Below are positions 1 to 9,835 of a stretch of 26,817 bases of DNA, one piece after another. The position numbers and the translations under genes are program-made. This stretch comes from Pelargonium nanum (taxonomy: Eukaryota; Streptophyta; Magnoliopsida; Geraniales; Geraniaceae): NCBI GenBank assembly GCA_036897485.1, contig JAYMTF010001055.1, forward strand, positions 1 through 26,817, written 5' to 3'. Within the stretch, counting starts at the first letter, position 1, and each line of letters opens with the position of its first letter. The notes beneath the pieces are model-generated. The model ran no database searches, was not told where the DNA came from, and was given only the letters and a program-made list of their open reading frames with translations.

Positions 1-145
1 CCTATAAATAGAAGACGAATACATATTTGCTCATCCCTTTTGAAGCTGCCGCTTTGAATAAGGTGTTTGAGCCTACATTTGTGCATTCTACTGCAACCAT
101 GGCTACGAATGGCACAACATCATTGTAGCAGTATCTCCTTACCAT
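1..145 (-). pseudogene. WAT1-related (UMAMIT) first exon, cut by window edge, probably a pseudogene
   Basis: Reading the minus strand from an ATG at 145 gives a start typical of the array genes: [13 protein letters not shown], then an [19 protein letters not shown] stretch matching transmembrane helix 1 of genes A-C, then [10 protein letters not shown]. The genes in the array normally continue with [12 protein letters not shown]. Here the frame reads Tyr-Leu and then a TAG at 4-2, after 47 codons. The rest of the gene lies left of the window. Either this is a dead copy, or a small indel near position 5 shifted the frame. Few bases remain after the stop, so pseudogene status is likely but not proven. 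Confidence 0.6.
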
Positions 146-404
146 CTCTCGCTTCAAATGTAAATGGAGCTAAGGACGATGGACAATAACTTTCTTTCTG
201 GTTAACAAAATTGGGTTCTCAATAGTTTTGGTGGTTCCAAGAGTACGCAATCATAAAATAAGAATCACACACATGCTCAACCAAGACTTCCTAAATACTA
301 AATTGATTGTTTTATTACTGGTGACTCAGCCTCCATTATAATAACAAGAAGCATTATTGCCTAGAGACAAAACCTCAACATAAGCATATAATAAAAAAAA
401 CAAT
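146..404. other. Spacer, no gene seen
   Basis: This AT-rich stretch would be the 5' leader and promoter region of the fragment at 1-145. I see no coding potential. From about 300 the text begins to match the intron material of the F-type relics (a GACTCAGCCTCCA block recurs at about 7015 and 10225). Confidence 0.4.
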
Positions 405-1400
405 TAGGATGAAATAAGGACAATATTTTCACATGACAACATATGTGGTTCTCACAATTGACTGAACTGAAGGCAAAACTGGGCACCACAAGCTAGTTAT
501 AGTTGCAACAAATAAAAGCTATGATGCAATTTATTAGAAATAGGCTCTAACAAGAAGCAAACCCTGCCAGTGTTCAAGTCTCTTTCTTTGGACTACCTCC
601 ATTTCAAATTATGAAATATGGAGTAATATTTAATCTTGTTTACTGGTTTATTCCCAAGAATAAATACATAAACAATGACCTACTATGAGATTCTCATGAC
701 TCAGTCTCCATTTAAAATATGTCTGTTTGTAAGTCCTCCATAGCAAGTAGGCATTATTGGTTGGAAGCAAAACCTTTACTTGGGATATATATATTCATCT
801 AACAGACAATAATAACAGCATATATTTGATGAAATAAGAGAGTATTTTTTTACCTGACAACATGAGGTGTCTCAACTAGCTAGTACTTTAGAGAAGCAGG
901 GTCTTCAATACTAGATGGATCCAAGATGCAAACAAGGGTCTATGTCAAATCTCTTTATTTGGCCTACCTCTACATGCCTCATCATGAAACCCAAGACCAA
1001 TAACAAAAGGTAAAATAAAAAACTCTACAAATATTAATCTGAATCTTGATTACTGGTGACTCACTCTTCACTGTAATATTTGTTTGTAGGTCCTCCCTAG
1101 CAAGTAGCATTACTGATTGGAGACAACCTCAACCTCATTACTGAAAGAAAAGTAAAAACATAAACTATGATGAAACAAGGATAGTATATTTCACATGACA
1201 ACATTAGGGGTGTCACTCCCATTACCACTGAACAGAAGTACTAGAGTGTTGGAAGGCACTACAAGTACAGACCCATTATTGTGCAGACAGCATGGGGAAA
1301 TGCTGATACACAGTGCAGCATCTGCAATTGAATGAACTGAAGGCAAAACTGGGAACCTCAAGCTTGTTATAGTTGTAACAAATAAAAGCTGGGTCATCAA
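405..1400 (-). pseudogene. Decayed exon 6/7 copies of an F-type UMAMIT gene (upstream of the 1-145 fragment)
   Basis: The stretch upstream of the first gene fragment contains repeated scraps of the 3' half of a gene like F (15358-17604). Exon-7-like pieces sit near 571-625 and 925-1010 and share the segment that in F encodes the Trp-Gly-Gln-Ala-Lys-Glu tail. Exon-6-like pieces sit near 842-880 and 1186-1345; the latter keeps the order of blocks seen in F exon 6 (15668-15819), including the AACAT(G/T)AGGGG start and the CATGGGGAAATGCTG block. A further intron-5/exon-6 border block lies at about 446-525 and again at 1321-1392. No frame is open across any piece. The similarity is by eye and the bounds are approximate. 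Confidence 0.55.
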
Positions 1401-1649
1401 AAATATGATGGTGTCTCAGATCCAACAAACAAAAAGGATTTAAGGCTGGAAGGAGCAAATCATGTTGCTTTGTCTATTAATGTAAACTGTGTTCCGGCAA
1501 GATTGAATTTTCCCCCCAAATTTGGTACTGATATATTGAATTTCAGAGAACAAAACAAGGGAAGTACATAGCCTTCAGCCTTGGAGATGAGTTTCACTTT
1601 GATATTTTATAACAGTGTGATTGGTTTCCATTCATTTGCAAATAAACTT

Positions 1650-3306
1650 CTATATTTCTTCAACTTTATTTTGGCTTTGCAACAAAGGGGCCTTGGAACT
1701 AGAATATGTGGATGATGAGGATCTTATTATGCTACCAAATCCATATTCCTCACTCATCTCTTCTTTGGCTTTTCCCCATATCACAGCGTAAAACCCAACT
1801 GTTATAATTATGGCTCCCACAGCACTGCAATGTTTAACCAAGAAAAAAAGGAGGATGAGTTTTGAATGTAAAAAAATCAGCCAGAATATAGAAAAAGGAA
1901 TATTGAGAGTGAGGAAAAAAGTTAAGGCTTCTCATATATAATATACCAGCCAATGGTTAGAGGATCTCCAAGGAACATGACACCCATAGCAGCTGCAATA
2001 GCAATTGACAATGGCTTAAAAATTGCTATGTAGACCGGCCCTTTCACACGTAAACCCCATGAATGAAGTGCAGTACTGAACGCCGGCCCAAACAATCCCT
2101 GAAACAGAAAATATGTAAAGTTCCACTACTAGACTTTTGATATCACATATGCCTATCATTTGATGTTTCTGTTACAGTTTAGTTTCTTACTGCGTACACA
2201 ATGGCGACTGTTGCTATATCAGATCTTAATCTCCAAGAACTCGGGTTTCTTTCTGCTATGAAGCATATTGGTGCTGATATAATGACTACACACAAGGTGT
2301 ACAAAAAAGTTACCATCAGCTCTGCCGGGTACATCTTCATAATATGTGTCTGTAATTCAAGTATATATTTCAGAAACCTTTGGCAGTTCTGTTTGGTTAC
2401 ATGGTTAGCTTTTCAAATTAAGACAAATACCTGAAAGATGATCCACAAAGAAACCAGAAGATACTGGGTAGCAAGTAAGAGACCACCAATGACCCAATTG
2501 ATCTGTGACTGTGCCGAACCAAGACGCTGATGAAACAATGTGGATAAAATTGTTGGGCCCTTGTATAGAACCACTATCAATGCGCCTGATATTGACACTA
2601 CGGTGCCCACTACTTTGGCATGAGTTCTCCAGCTTCTAAGAGTTAGCTTTTCCATCCTTTATAAGGCCAGAAAGAACCAGAGAAAGTAGATTAAATAATT
2701 CCTGATCATGATGGTTAGCCATGAAATCTTGCATTGAAGAAGGAGATAGAACCTGAAGATGACGGCGAGTATGAAGGTAAATGGAGCTGAGAGGTTGCTT
2801 ATGGCTGAAGAAAGCGTGGGAGAGCTGTATTCTACGCCTTTAAATCCGATCATTTGAGATGATAACCTGCTCACCCAATAATCATTACTAAATTAATATT
2901 CCTCTATTGTGTACTATCATCAGACGAATAAGGTAAGATCAATTCAATTGTGTATACCCAAGCGTTCCAAGAAGAAAGATTCTGCAGAGGATAGAAAACC
3001 TTAATGGAGGCAGGACTGTTTTCCTACAAATTATATGGTAGAGCAAAACTAGTGAATATCCTATATAAGTTGATGTAGCAACTAGACAAGTAGAAGATTG
3101 AGATGCATAACATACCTGTTAAAGACGAGTGATAGCGGGAGGAGAACAAGGCTAGAAAACGCATACGTGTAGAAGATGAATACATAGTAATTCATCCCTC
3201 GCAAAGATGCTGCTTTGTATAGTGTTTGTATACCTACATTGGTGCATTCTACAGAAACCATAGCCACGAAAGGCAAAACTTCCTTGTAGCAGTATCTACT
3301 TGCCAT
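1650..3306 (-). CDS. Gene A: WAT1-related (UMAMIT / nodulin MtN21-like) EamA transporter
   Basis: Predicted 360-residue, ten-helix membrane protein. Exons in transcript order: 3306-3116, 3023-2958, 2866-2753, 2656-2431, 2349-2191, 2098-1947, 1824-1650. All introns are GT..AG and the total is 1083 bases. The start [13 protein letters not shown] at 3306 matches the array paralogues; an in-frame ATG at 3378 would add 24 residues but has no counterpart in them. Two EamA repeats are visible: residues about 10-125, with [17 protein letters not shown] and [20 protein letters not shown], and about 185-325, with [31 protein letters not shown] and FLGDPLTIG. The tail is Ser-rich and ends [14 protein letters not shown]. 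UMAMITs move amino acids or auxin-related solutes across plasma or vacuolar membranes, but the substrate cannot be read from sequence. The sequence resembles the At3g28050-At3g28130 / At5g40240 group. The exon 6/7 join encodes Cys (TG|T), as in gene B. Confidence 0.9.
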
Positions 3307-4079
3307 CTCTCTTTCTTGTGGATGTGCCTTTTCTAAAGTTGGCAGCTTATGATTGATTAAGGAGCATATTAAAGTCACTACATTAATAAAACAGAAAATC
3401 TATCAATTACAGTCAATTGGTTCACATATTTTTTTAATTAAGCTGAGTGGCCTGATGCACAACAACCATTCTACATTGATGAACACAACAAAAACAAAAT
3501 CTTTTTTGATATTTTTGATGGTGAACAGCCACAACACAACAAGCTAGCTACAAACAAAACTTCTAATCCTAATACAAGAAAAAATATTTTTGGTTAGTTT
3601 TTTTTTTTATGGTTAACACTAACATAGTCACATAGATGTTTAGCACACAATTCTAACAATCCTAACAATAACATATATATATATATATATATATATCCCA
3701 CAAAAAAAACATACCCATTTATGATTTACCCACTACTAGCCCATACCCACATCCCAAATCCTAAAATCTTACAGCCCATTTCAAAAAAGAAGATAAGACA
3801 ACCAAAATAAACCAGCAAAAAACGCTGACTTACCTGGTTCACAGTTCACACACAAACAGGTCGAGTCTGTGCTCTGTAGTGAAGGGTTCCAAGTTTTTGG
3901 GTTTTTGGAGTGAGTTTTGGTTGCTGGTCTGGTGGGTTGATTTGGGGTTTTGATTCTTGATTTTTGGTGTTGTGGAGCTGTGATGGGTTGTCGATTCTGG
4001 GAGCTGAAGGATTGTAGATGTGGCAGTGGAGCTCTCCAATTGTTTACATACGATTCCAACTCCAAGATGCAAAACTTTT
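3307..4079. other. Upstream region of gene A with an array-foreign segment
   Basis: Positions 3307-3430 resemble the region just upstream of genes C and E (shared AGTCACTA and CAATTACAGT blocks), so they are ancestral flank. From about 3550 to 4075 nothing matches the other array spacers. This part holds an (AT)12 run and then, at 3836-4075, a segment strikingly rich in G and T on the plus strand (A/C-rich on minus). On the minus strand this segment ends in a perfect splice donor, CAG|GTAAGT, at 3836/3835. A plausible acceptor (ACTTTAG) precedes the gene A start at about 3340. The segment may therefore be a 5' untranslated exon of gene A, but no promoter was identified. Confidence 0.35.
3673..3696. 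repeat. (AT)12 microsatellite
   Basis: Twelve uninterrupted AT dinucleotides lie between AC and CCC. It sits in the foreign-looking segment upstream of gene A and, if the proposed leader intron exists, inside that intron. Confidence 0.95.
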
Positions 4080-4296
4080 ATTTCTTTTTCTTTTCTTTTT
4101 TTCCCTGTCATTTTATGCTTTCCAAGATGCAAACCCTGTCACTGTTACTGTGGCTCCAAAACTGCAAATTTAATACTTCATCTTTGTTATTAGTTTATTC
4201 CAAAGAATATTGTTTACAAAAAACAAAAATTCTGACCTATCATGAGATTCTCTCATTGACTCAACCTTCACTGAAAATATCATTGTATGTTCTCCC
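4080..4296 (-). pseudogene. F-type exon 7 relic with adjoining intron
   Basis: Bases 4122-4180 carry the GATGCAAACCCTGTCACTGTT and TGGCTCCAAAACTGC blocks that recur at about 7365-7450 and 10430-10520 and correspond to exon 7 of gene F. They are followed by the intron blocks TTATTCCAAAGAATATTG and GAAAATATCATTGTATGTTCT, found also at 7480-7575. No open frame remains. The relic is interrupted at about 4297 by inserted DNA; its exon 6 part resumes at about 4787. Confidence 0.55.
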
Positions 4297-4297
4297 T

Positions 4298-4430
4298 AGC
4301 TCACCAATTCATTCTTGCTTTTTCAAATATGGAGCATAGTCAAATCAAGGTGATGAAGCACCCAATGCACTAAAGGTGTTTGAAGAAATGCTTGTAAGAA
4401 ACAGAAAAGGCAAGAATGAATTGATGAGCT
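4298..4430. repeat. 27-base inverted repeat (25/27) enclosing 79 bases
   Basis: The left arm is 4298-4324 and the right arm 4404-4430. The reverse complement of the left arm matches the right arm at 25 of 27 positions by my count, and the outer ends both read AGCT. RNA from this locus could fold into a hairpin with a 79-base loop. Its left border coincides with the place where the F-type relic stops matching the equivalent relic at 7555-7580, so it appears to be inserted DNA. I found no convincing target-site duplication, so I do not assign it to a named MITE family. Confidence 0.75.
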
Positions 4431-4786
4431 ACAATTGAGAGAGAGAGCAAGAGAGATTGGAGCAGACTAGGGAGAGAGCTTAAACAGAAGACAAGTCTTC
4501 ATTTGATATCATAAAATGGCTTAATACATTTCCTGGTTTCCATACACACACACTCCTTGCATATATACCAATACAACACTAAAATGGGACAGGTTATATT
4601 GGGCTTGAAGTGAACAAAATAAGACCAAACAAAGCCCACATTCTTTACAAGAAAGCCCAATAATTTTGGCCCAACAAGGCACAAGAACTGTTTTCCTGCA
4701 ATTGCAAATACCAAGATCAGAATTAGTACTAATATGTACATGTTCTAGTAGAAATTGAGAGATGGTACTAAACAAAAATTAGAATG
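4431..4786. mobile_element. Possible LTR-retrotransposon end fragment (solo-LTR-like fossil), antisense to the window
   Basis: The segment between the inverted repeat and the resumption of the F-type relic has the texture of a plant Copia-type LTR read backwards. It has an AG-rich stretch, then AAGACAAGTCTTCATTTGAT, a GGCTTAATACATTT block, and several GGCCCA/AGCCCA blocks at 4598-4680. No internal coding region, primer-binding site or second LTR is present. If it is an LTR it is a single broken remnant inserted into an older pseudogene. The call rests on general resemblance only. Confidence 0.3.
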
Positions 4787-4970
4787 AAACAAGGACAATT
4801 TTTTTTAGATGACTACATAAGAGCTCTCAGTCCCATTAACACTGCTCCATTCATCATCTAGAAACCATGAGAAAAGGCTGAAACAGAACACAGTCCCCAC
4901 AATTGACTGAACTAAGGCCAAAGTGGTCACCACAAGTTTCATACAATTGCAACAAATTATGCTGAAACAA
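4787..4970 (-). pseudogene. F-type exon 6 relic upstream of gene B
   Basis: This resumes the relic interrupted at 4297. It has a GAAACAAGGACAAT lead-in like that at 1172, a degraded exon 6 body with a recognisable GGAACACAGTCCC-type block near 4886, and then the recurrent border repeat at 4898-4965 (CAATTGACTGAACT...ACCACAAG). The matching copies are at 455-525, 1325-1392, 10898-10957 and 12233-12290. There is no open frame. Confidence 0.55.
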
Positions 4971-5107
4971 GCAGCAACAGCAAAAATCATGTTGTTCTGT
5001 CTATTAATGCAAGACAATGGAAACACATAGCCTTCAGCTTGGAGATGAGTTTAACTTTGATATGATGCAACGCCGCGAATGGTTTCCATTCATTTGCAAA
5101 TAAACTG

Positions 5108-6747
5108 TTACATTTCTTCAACTTTATGGCTTTGCAACAAAGGAGTCTTGGAGCTGGATGATGAGGATCTTATGCTACCAAATCCACGTTCCTCGCTCGT
5201 ATCTTCTTCACTGGCTTTTCCCCAAATCACAGCATAAAACCCAGCTGTTATAATTATAGCTCCCACAACACTGCAATGTTTAACCTGATAAGAGCCAGAA
5301 TATAGAAAAAGCAATACTGAAAGTGAGGAAAAAAGTTAAGGCTTCTGTACCAGCCAGTGGTGAGAGGATCTCCAAGGAACATGACACCCATAACAGCTGC
5401 AATAGCAATTGACAATGGCTTGAAAATTGCTATGTAGACCGGCCCTTTCACGCGTACAGCCCACGAGTGAAGTGCAGTACTGAATGCCGGCCCGAAAATA
5501 CCCTGAAACAGAAGGGAAAAAAAAGGTTCCACTACTAGACTTTTGATCACATGATCACATTCACATATGCCTAACATTTGATGTTTCTGTCACAGTTTCT
5601 TACCCCGAATACAATGGCGACTGTTGCTATATCAGATCGTAATCTCCAAGAACTCCATTTTCTTTCTGATATGAAGCATATTGGTGCTGATATAATGACT
5701 ACACTTAAGGTGTACAAGAAGGATACCACTAGCTCTGCTGGGTAAATCTTCATAATATGTGCCTGACATGATTCAAGTACATATATTTATATCAGAAACC
5801 TAAAATAGTGATTGTGTTTGGTTTAATGGTTATTGGTTTCAGAGGAAAATACCTGAAAGATGTACCAGAAGGAAAGCAGAAGATACTGGGTAGCAAGTAA
5901 CACACCACCAATGACCCAGTTGGTTTGTGCTGAACCTAGTAGCTGATGAGAGGTTGTGGATAAAATTGTTGGACCCTTGTAAAGAACCACTATCAATGCG
6001 CCGGATATTGACACTATAGTGCCCAAAACTTTGGCCCGAGTTCTCCAGCTGCTCGGACTTAGCTTCTCCATCCTTTATAAGGTGATCACATTCCATCAGA
6101 GAATGTAAATTGAAAAATTGGTAATGGTTAGCCATGAAATTTTGCATTGAATAAGGATTCAGAACCTGAATATGACGGCGAGTATGAAGGTGAAAGCAGC
6201 TGTGAGAGTGCTCATGGATGAAGAAAGTGTGGGAGAGCTGTATTCTATGCCTTTATATCCAATCATTTGAGCTGATAACCTGCTCACCCAACAATCTTTT
6301 AAGGACTTAATATTCTTCTTCTATCAGTTTCTTGAATTCTATGATCAAGATAACTAAAATAATCAATTCATTTGTGTACCCAAGCATTCCAAGAAGGAAG
6401 ATTCTGCAGAGGATAGAGAAACTTAATGGAGGCAACACAGTTTTCCTACAAATTATAAGGGGATCAAAACATGTGAATACTGATAGCATGCATGTAGCTA
6501 CTATTACTAGACGAGTCGAAGATGTGAGATCATATATATGCATAACAGACCTGTGGAAGACGAGTGGCAACGGGAGGAGCACGAGGCTAGAAAACGCGTA
6601 TGTGTAGAAGAAAAATACATAGTAGTTCATTCCTTTCAAAGTTGCTGCTTTGAATAGCGTTTTCACGCCTACACTTATGCATTCTTCAGAAACCATAGCT
6701 ATGAAAGGCAAAACATCCTTGTAGCAGTAGTATCTACTAATTGCCAT
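5108..6747 (-). CDS. Gene B: WAT1-related (UMAMIT) EamA transporter
   Basis: Predicted 356-residue membrane protein. Exons: 6747-6551, 6445-6380, 6279-6166, 6072-5853, 5762-5604, 5502-5351, 5270-5108 (1071 bases, all GT..AG, no stop). It starts [15 protein letters not shown] and keeps the family blocks [85 protein letters not shown] and FLGDPLTTG. The tail is acidic then Ser-rich, ending [13 protein letters not shown]. It is the nearest sister of gene A: they share the TG|T (Cys) exon 6/7 junction and similar 3' flanks. Helix 1 carries SEECISVG where A and C have SVECTNVG or SVESTNVG, adding an extra acidic residue in or beside the membrane. The central loop in exon 4 is the shortest in the array. 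Substrate unknown. Confidence 0.9.
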
Positions 6748-6859
6748 CTCTATCTCTCTTGTTGGTTATGATAATTGATTGAGGAACAATTCAGAGCTAC
6801 TACTGATCATATTCATGGCTTTGTGCTTCAAAACTTTCTTCCACATTAGCTGACTTTCC

Positions 6860-7200
6860 AGCCATGTGTTGTTTTCTTTGGCCTACCCTAATATTGTAGC
6901 ACAAAATTCAAGAATAATAGCAAGTGCTCCAATCAAACTGCTGAAATATTGTATTGAATCTATAGACTATAACTGGAGAAAAACTAGAATTGTCACTGAT
7001 AAGATTCTTGTTGACTCAGCCTCTTATTGGAGGTTAAATATTTTTCTGAATTCTAACATAAATCTGATGAAACCAAGATTGTTTTTTAAGGATTTACCTG
7101 CCAAAAAGAGGGGTTTCACCAAGAAACATCATAACCATGACCATTGGCTTGTAAAGAGACTTTCACTACAAGGTGTCATTTGGAATAGAATTATTGTTCA
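6860..7200 (-). pseudogene. F-type exon 7 + exon 6 relic, first copy upstream of gene B
   Basis: Bases 6868-6950 match F exon 7 well: TTCTTTGGCCTACCC, then a decayed middle, then AGCAAGTGCTCCAATCAAACTG up to the old acceptor (compare 15428-15500). Intron material follows, and 7090-7190 matches the 3' part of F exon 6, with TTTACCTGCCAAAAAGAGGGG and TTTCACCAAGAAACATCAT (compare 15664-15710). The exon order is the same as in F. A plus-strand open frame through here is incidental. Confidence 0.65.
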
Positions 7201-7329
7201 AGAATGAAAATCAAGAATTGTTTGTATTATGATTTTCTTGTCATGTAAACCACTTTCCCATTCTTCCAATCTTTTTAATCCATAGAAAATGAGCCTTGCT
7301 TTGAAAACTTTTCTTCTTATTTTTTTTTT

Positions 7330-7920
7330 TCTGTCATTTTCTGCTTTACAAGATGATTCCAAGATGCAAACCCTGTCACTATTCAAGCCTCTTTCTTTTG
7401 TCACATCATGAATCCCAAGATATTATTATTATGGCTCCAATCAAAACTGCAAATTTAATATTTCATCTTTGTTATTAGTTTGTTCCAAAGAATATTGTTT
7501 ACAAAAAACAAAAAGTCTGACCTATCATGAGATTCTCATTGGCTCAGACCTCCACTGAAAATATCATTGTATGTTCTACTTTGCAAGTAGGCATTATTGC
7601 TTGGAAGCAAAATATCAAGAATTACAAGTTGAGTATATTGTAATAATTGTCACTTAAAAATAGAAGATATCACTTTCATACATATACTCCTTATCTAGAT
7701 TGGAAAAAGGCTTGCTAGGTTTATTTTCGTCTATAATTCACACTTTTTTATTCCATCGGCAGATTATTGCTTGGAGACAAAACCTCAATCTTATCATATA
7801 AAAACCATAAACTATGATGAAACAGGGACAATAAAATGGGACCACTTCCACTACCATGAAAAGCACTACAAACACACACCCATTATTGTGCTGACACCAT
7901 GGGGAAATGCTGATAGAGTT
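7330..7920 (-). pseudogene. F-type exon 7 + exon 6 relic, second copy upstream of gene B
   Basis: A second, more decayed set follows the first. The exon 7 piece is at about 7360-7450 (AAGATGCAAACCCTGTCACT, ATGGCTCCAATCAAAACTGC). The intron blocks at 7480-7580 match 4190-4290. The exon 6 piece at about 7800-7915 has CACCATGGGGAAATGCTGAT, equivalent to the exon 6 block at about 15777-15795 in F and to 1284-1305. The tandem pairing of two relics recurs upstream of gene C. Confidence 0.55.
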
Positions 7921-8227
7921 AAAGCTGTACCGAATGATGCACGGACACTCTCGTCTTCTCTCAGTGTATTCATGGACGACAAGTATGATTTTATAAAGTC
8001 ATGTGTTACATGTCTTTGTGTCGTGTCCTGTATCATGTACCCGTGTCTATACAAATTAAAACTGGGATGGAATTTATCACATATATCATGAGCTCTCAGA
8101 TCCAACAAATCATGTTGCAATTACATTTACATTCCCCTTGCTTGCATCTACAGGGGAAACAAAACAATGGATGTACATAGTTTCATGACTTTTGAAATGT
8201 TTTATGATCATTTGGAGATACAAACAT

Positions 8228-9785
8228 CTATACTTCAACTTTATGGCTTTGCAATAAAGGGGTCTTGGAACTGGATGATGAGGATCTTATTCCATGTTCC
8301 TCATCACTCACATCTTCTTCTTGGGCTTTTCCCCAAATCACAGCATAAAACCCAACTGTTATAATTATTGCTCCCACGACACTGCCAATGGTGATAGGGT
8401 CTCCAAGGAACATGATGCCCAAAACAGCTGCAATAGCAATGGATAACGGCTTGAAAGTTGCCATATAGACCGGTCCTTTCAGGCGTATACTCCATGATTG
8501 AACCATAGTACTGAATGCTGGCCCAAAAAATCCCTGAAACAGCGTAAACGTTTATAGTTATTCCACAACTATACCACTGATATACATATGCCAATCATTT
8601 CCTGTTTTATGTAGCAGTTTCTTACTGTGTATACAATGGCGACAGTTGCTATATCAGATCTTAATCCATAAGAACTCGAGTTTCTTTCGAATATGAAGCA
8701 TATTGGTGCTGATATAATGGCTACACTGAAGGTGTACAAGAAGGATATCATTAGCTCAGCTGGGTAAATACTCATAACATGCGCCTGAAATTCAAGTGTA
8801 TATATTTATATCAGAAACCTTTAATGGTGGTTGTGTTTGGTATGATGGTTACCATCCATAGAAAAATACCTGAAAGATGTACCAGAAGGAAAACAGAAGA
8901 TACTGGGTAGCAACTAAGAGACCACCAATGACCCAATCTCTCTGTGACTGATCCAAACCAAGAAGCTGATAAAATGATGTGGAGGAACTTGGAGATGTAG
9001 TGGATAAAATTGCTGGGCCCTTGTATAGAACCACTAGCAATGCGCCTGATATTGACACTATGGTGCCCAAAATTTTGGCGCGAGTACTCCAACTTCTCGG
9101 ATTTAGCTTTTCCATCCTTCATAAGATCATATTCGAATTCAACAAGAGAAAATATATGAAAATTTGATGATGGTATTGGTTAGCCATGAAATTTTGCATT
9201 CAATAATGAGATGGAACCTAAAGATAACGGCGAGTATGAAGGTAAAAGGAGCTGAGAGGTTGCTGATGGCCGAGGAAAGAGTGGGCGAGCTGTACTCTAT
9301 GCCTTTAAATCCGATCATTTGAGCTGATAACCTGCTCACCCACCAATCATTAGATAACTAACAATCATGTGTTCAATTCATAATCTAATCAGTATTTTCT
9401 TGAATTCTATCAGATGAAAAAAGTAAAATCAGTTCATTTGTGTACCCAAGCAATCCAAGAAGAAAGATTTTGCAGAGGATAGAGAAGCTTAATGGAGGCA
9501 GCACTTTTTTCCTGCAAAACAAGTGAAGATTTTATACATGTAATTGGTGTAGCAACTAGACAACCAGTAGAGGATGATATGCATAACATACCTGTAAAAG
9601 ATGAGTGGCAGAGGAAGAAGAACAAGGCTAGAAAACGCATACGTGTAGAGGATGAACACATAGTAGCTCATCCCTTGCAAAGATGCTGCTTTGAATAGCG
9701 TTTTGACACCAACGTTGGTGCTTTCTACAGAAACCATAGCCAGGAAAGGCAAAACATCCTTGTAACAGTATCTCCTTATTTCCAT
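8228..9785 (-). CDS. Gene C: WAT1-related (UMAMIT) EamA transporter with last intron lost
   Basis: Predicted 361-residue membrane protein with six exons where its paralogues have seven: 9785-9592, 9511-9446, 9331-9218, 9116-8870, 8784-8626, 8533-8228 (1086 bases, no stop). The start is [14 protein letters not shown]. Family blocks include [69 protein letters not shown] and [17 protein letters not shown]. The tail ends [12 protein letters not shown]. Exons 6 and 7 are one open block: the codon AG|T (Ser), where A, B, D, E and F are interrupted, is continuous, so the intron was removed exactly at its splice sites. The exon 4 loop is the longest in the array, with an extra [10 protein letters not shown]-type stretch. 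It is probably functional; the substrate is unknown. Confidence 0.9.
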
Positions 9786-9824
9786 ATCTCTCTCCTTCTT
9801 GACCTTGTTGGTGTAGCTTCGGAG

Positions 9825-9835
9825 TCTATATATTA
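9825..9835 (-). promoter_or_regulatory. Candidate TATA box of gene C
   Basis: The minus strand reads TAATATATAGA about 40-50 bases upstream of the gene C start codon. Spacing to the ATG leaves room only for a very short leader, so this is a weak candidate. Confidence 0.25.

Noticed and set aside
3304-3378. Upstream in-frame ATG (3378) as the start of gene A
   Set aside because: The extra 24 residues are polar, absent from genes B and C, and their paralogous starts align with the ATG at 3306.
3839-4132. Minus-strand Ser/Thr/Gln-rich 97- and 94-codon frames, and the plus-strand frame 3950-4339
   Set aside because: Two overlapping frames arise from the same biased segment, as expected from composition. 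I prefer a leader-exon or insertion explanation, and no protein family is visible.
6866-7207. Plus-strand 113-codon open frame
   Set aside because: It runs antisense through an F-type exon 7/exon 6 relic; there is no start context and no recognisable protein.
7771-8091. Plus-strand 106-codon open frame
   Set aside because: It spans an F-type exon 6 relic and 3' flank of gene C, and its translation resembles no protein.
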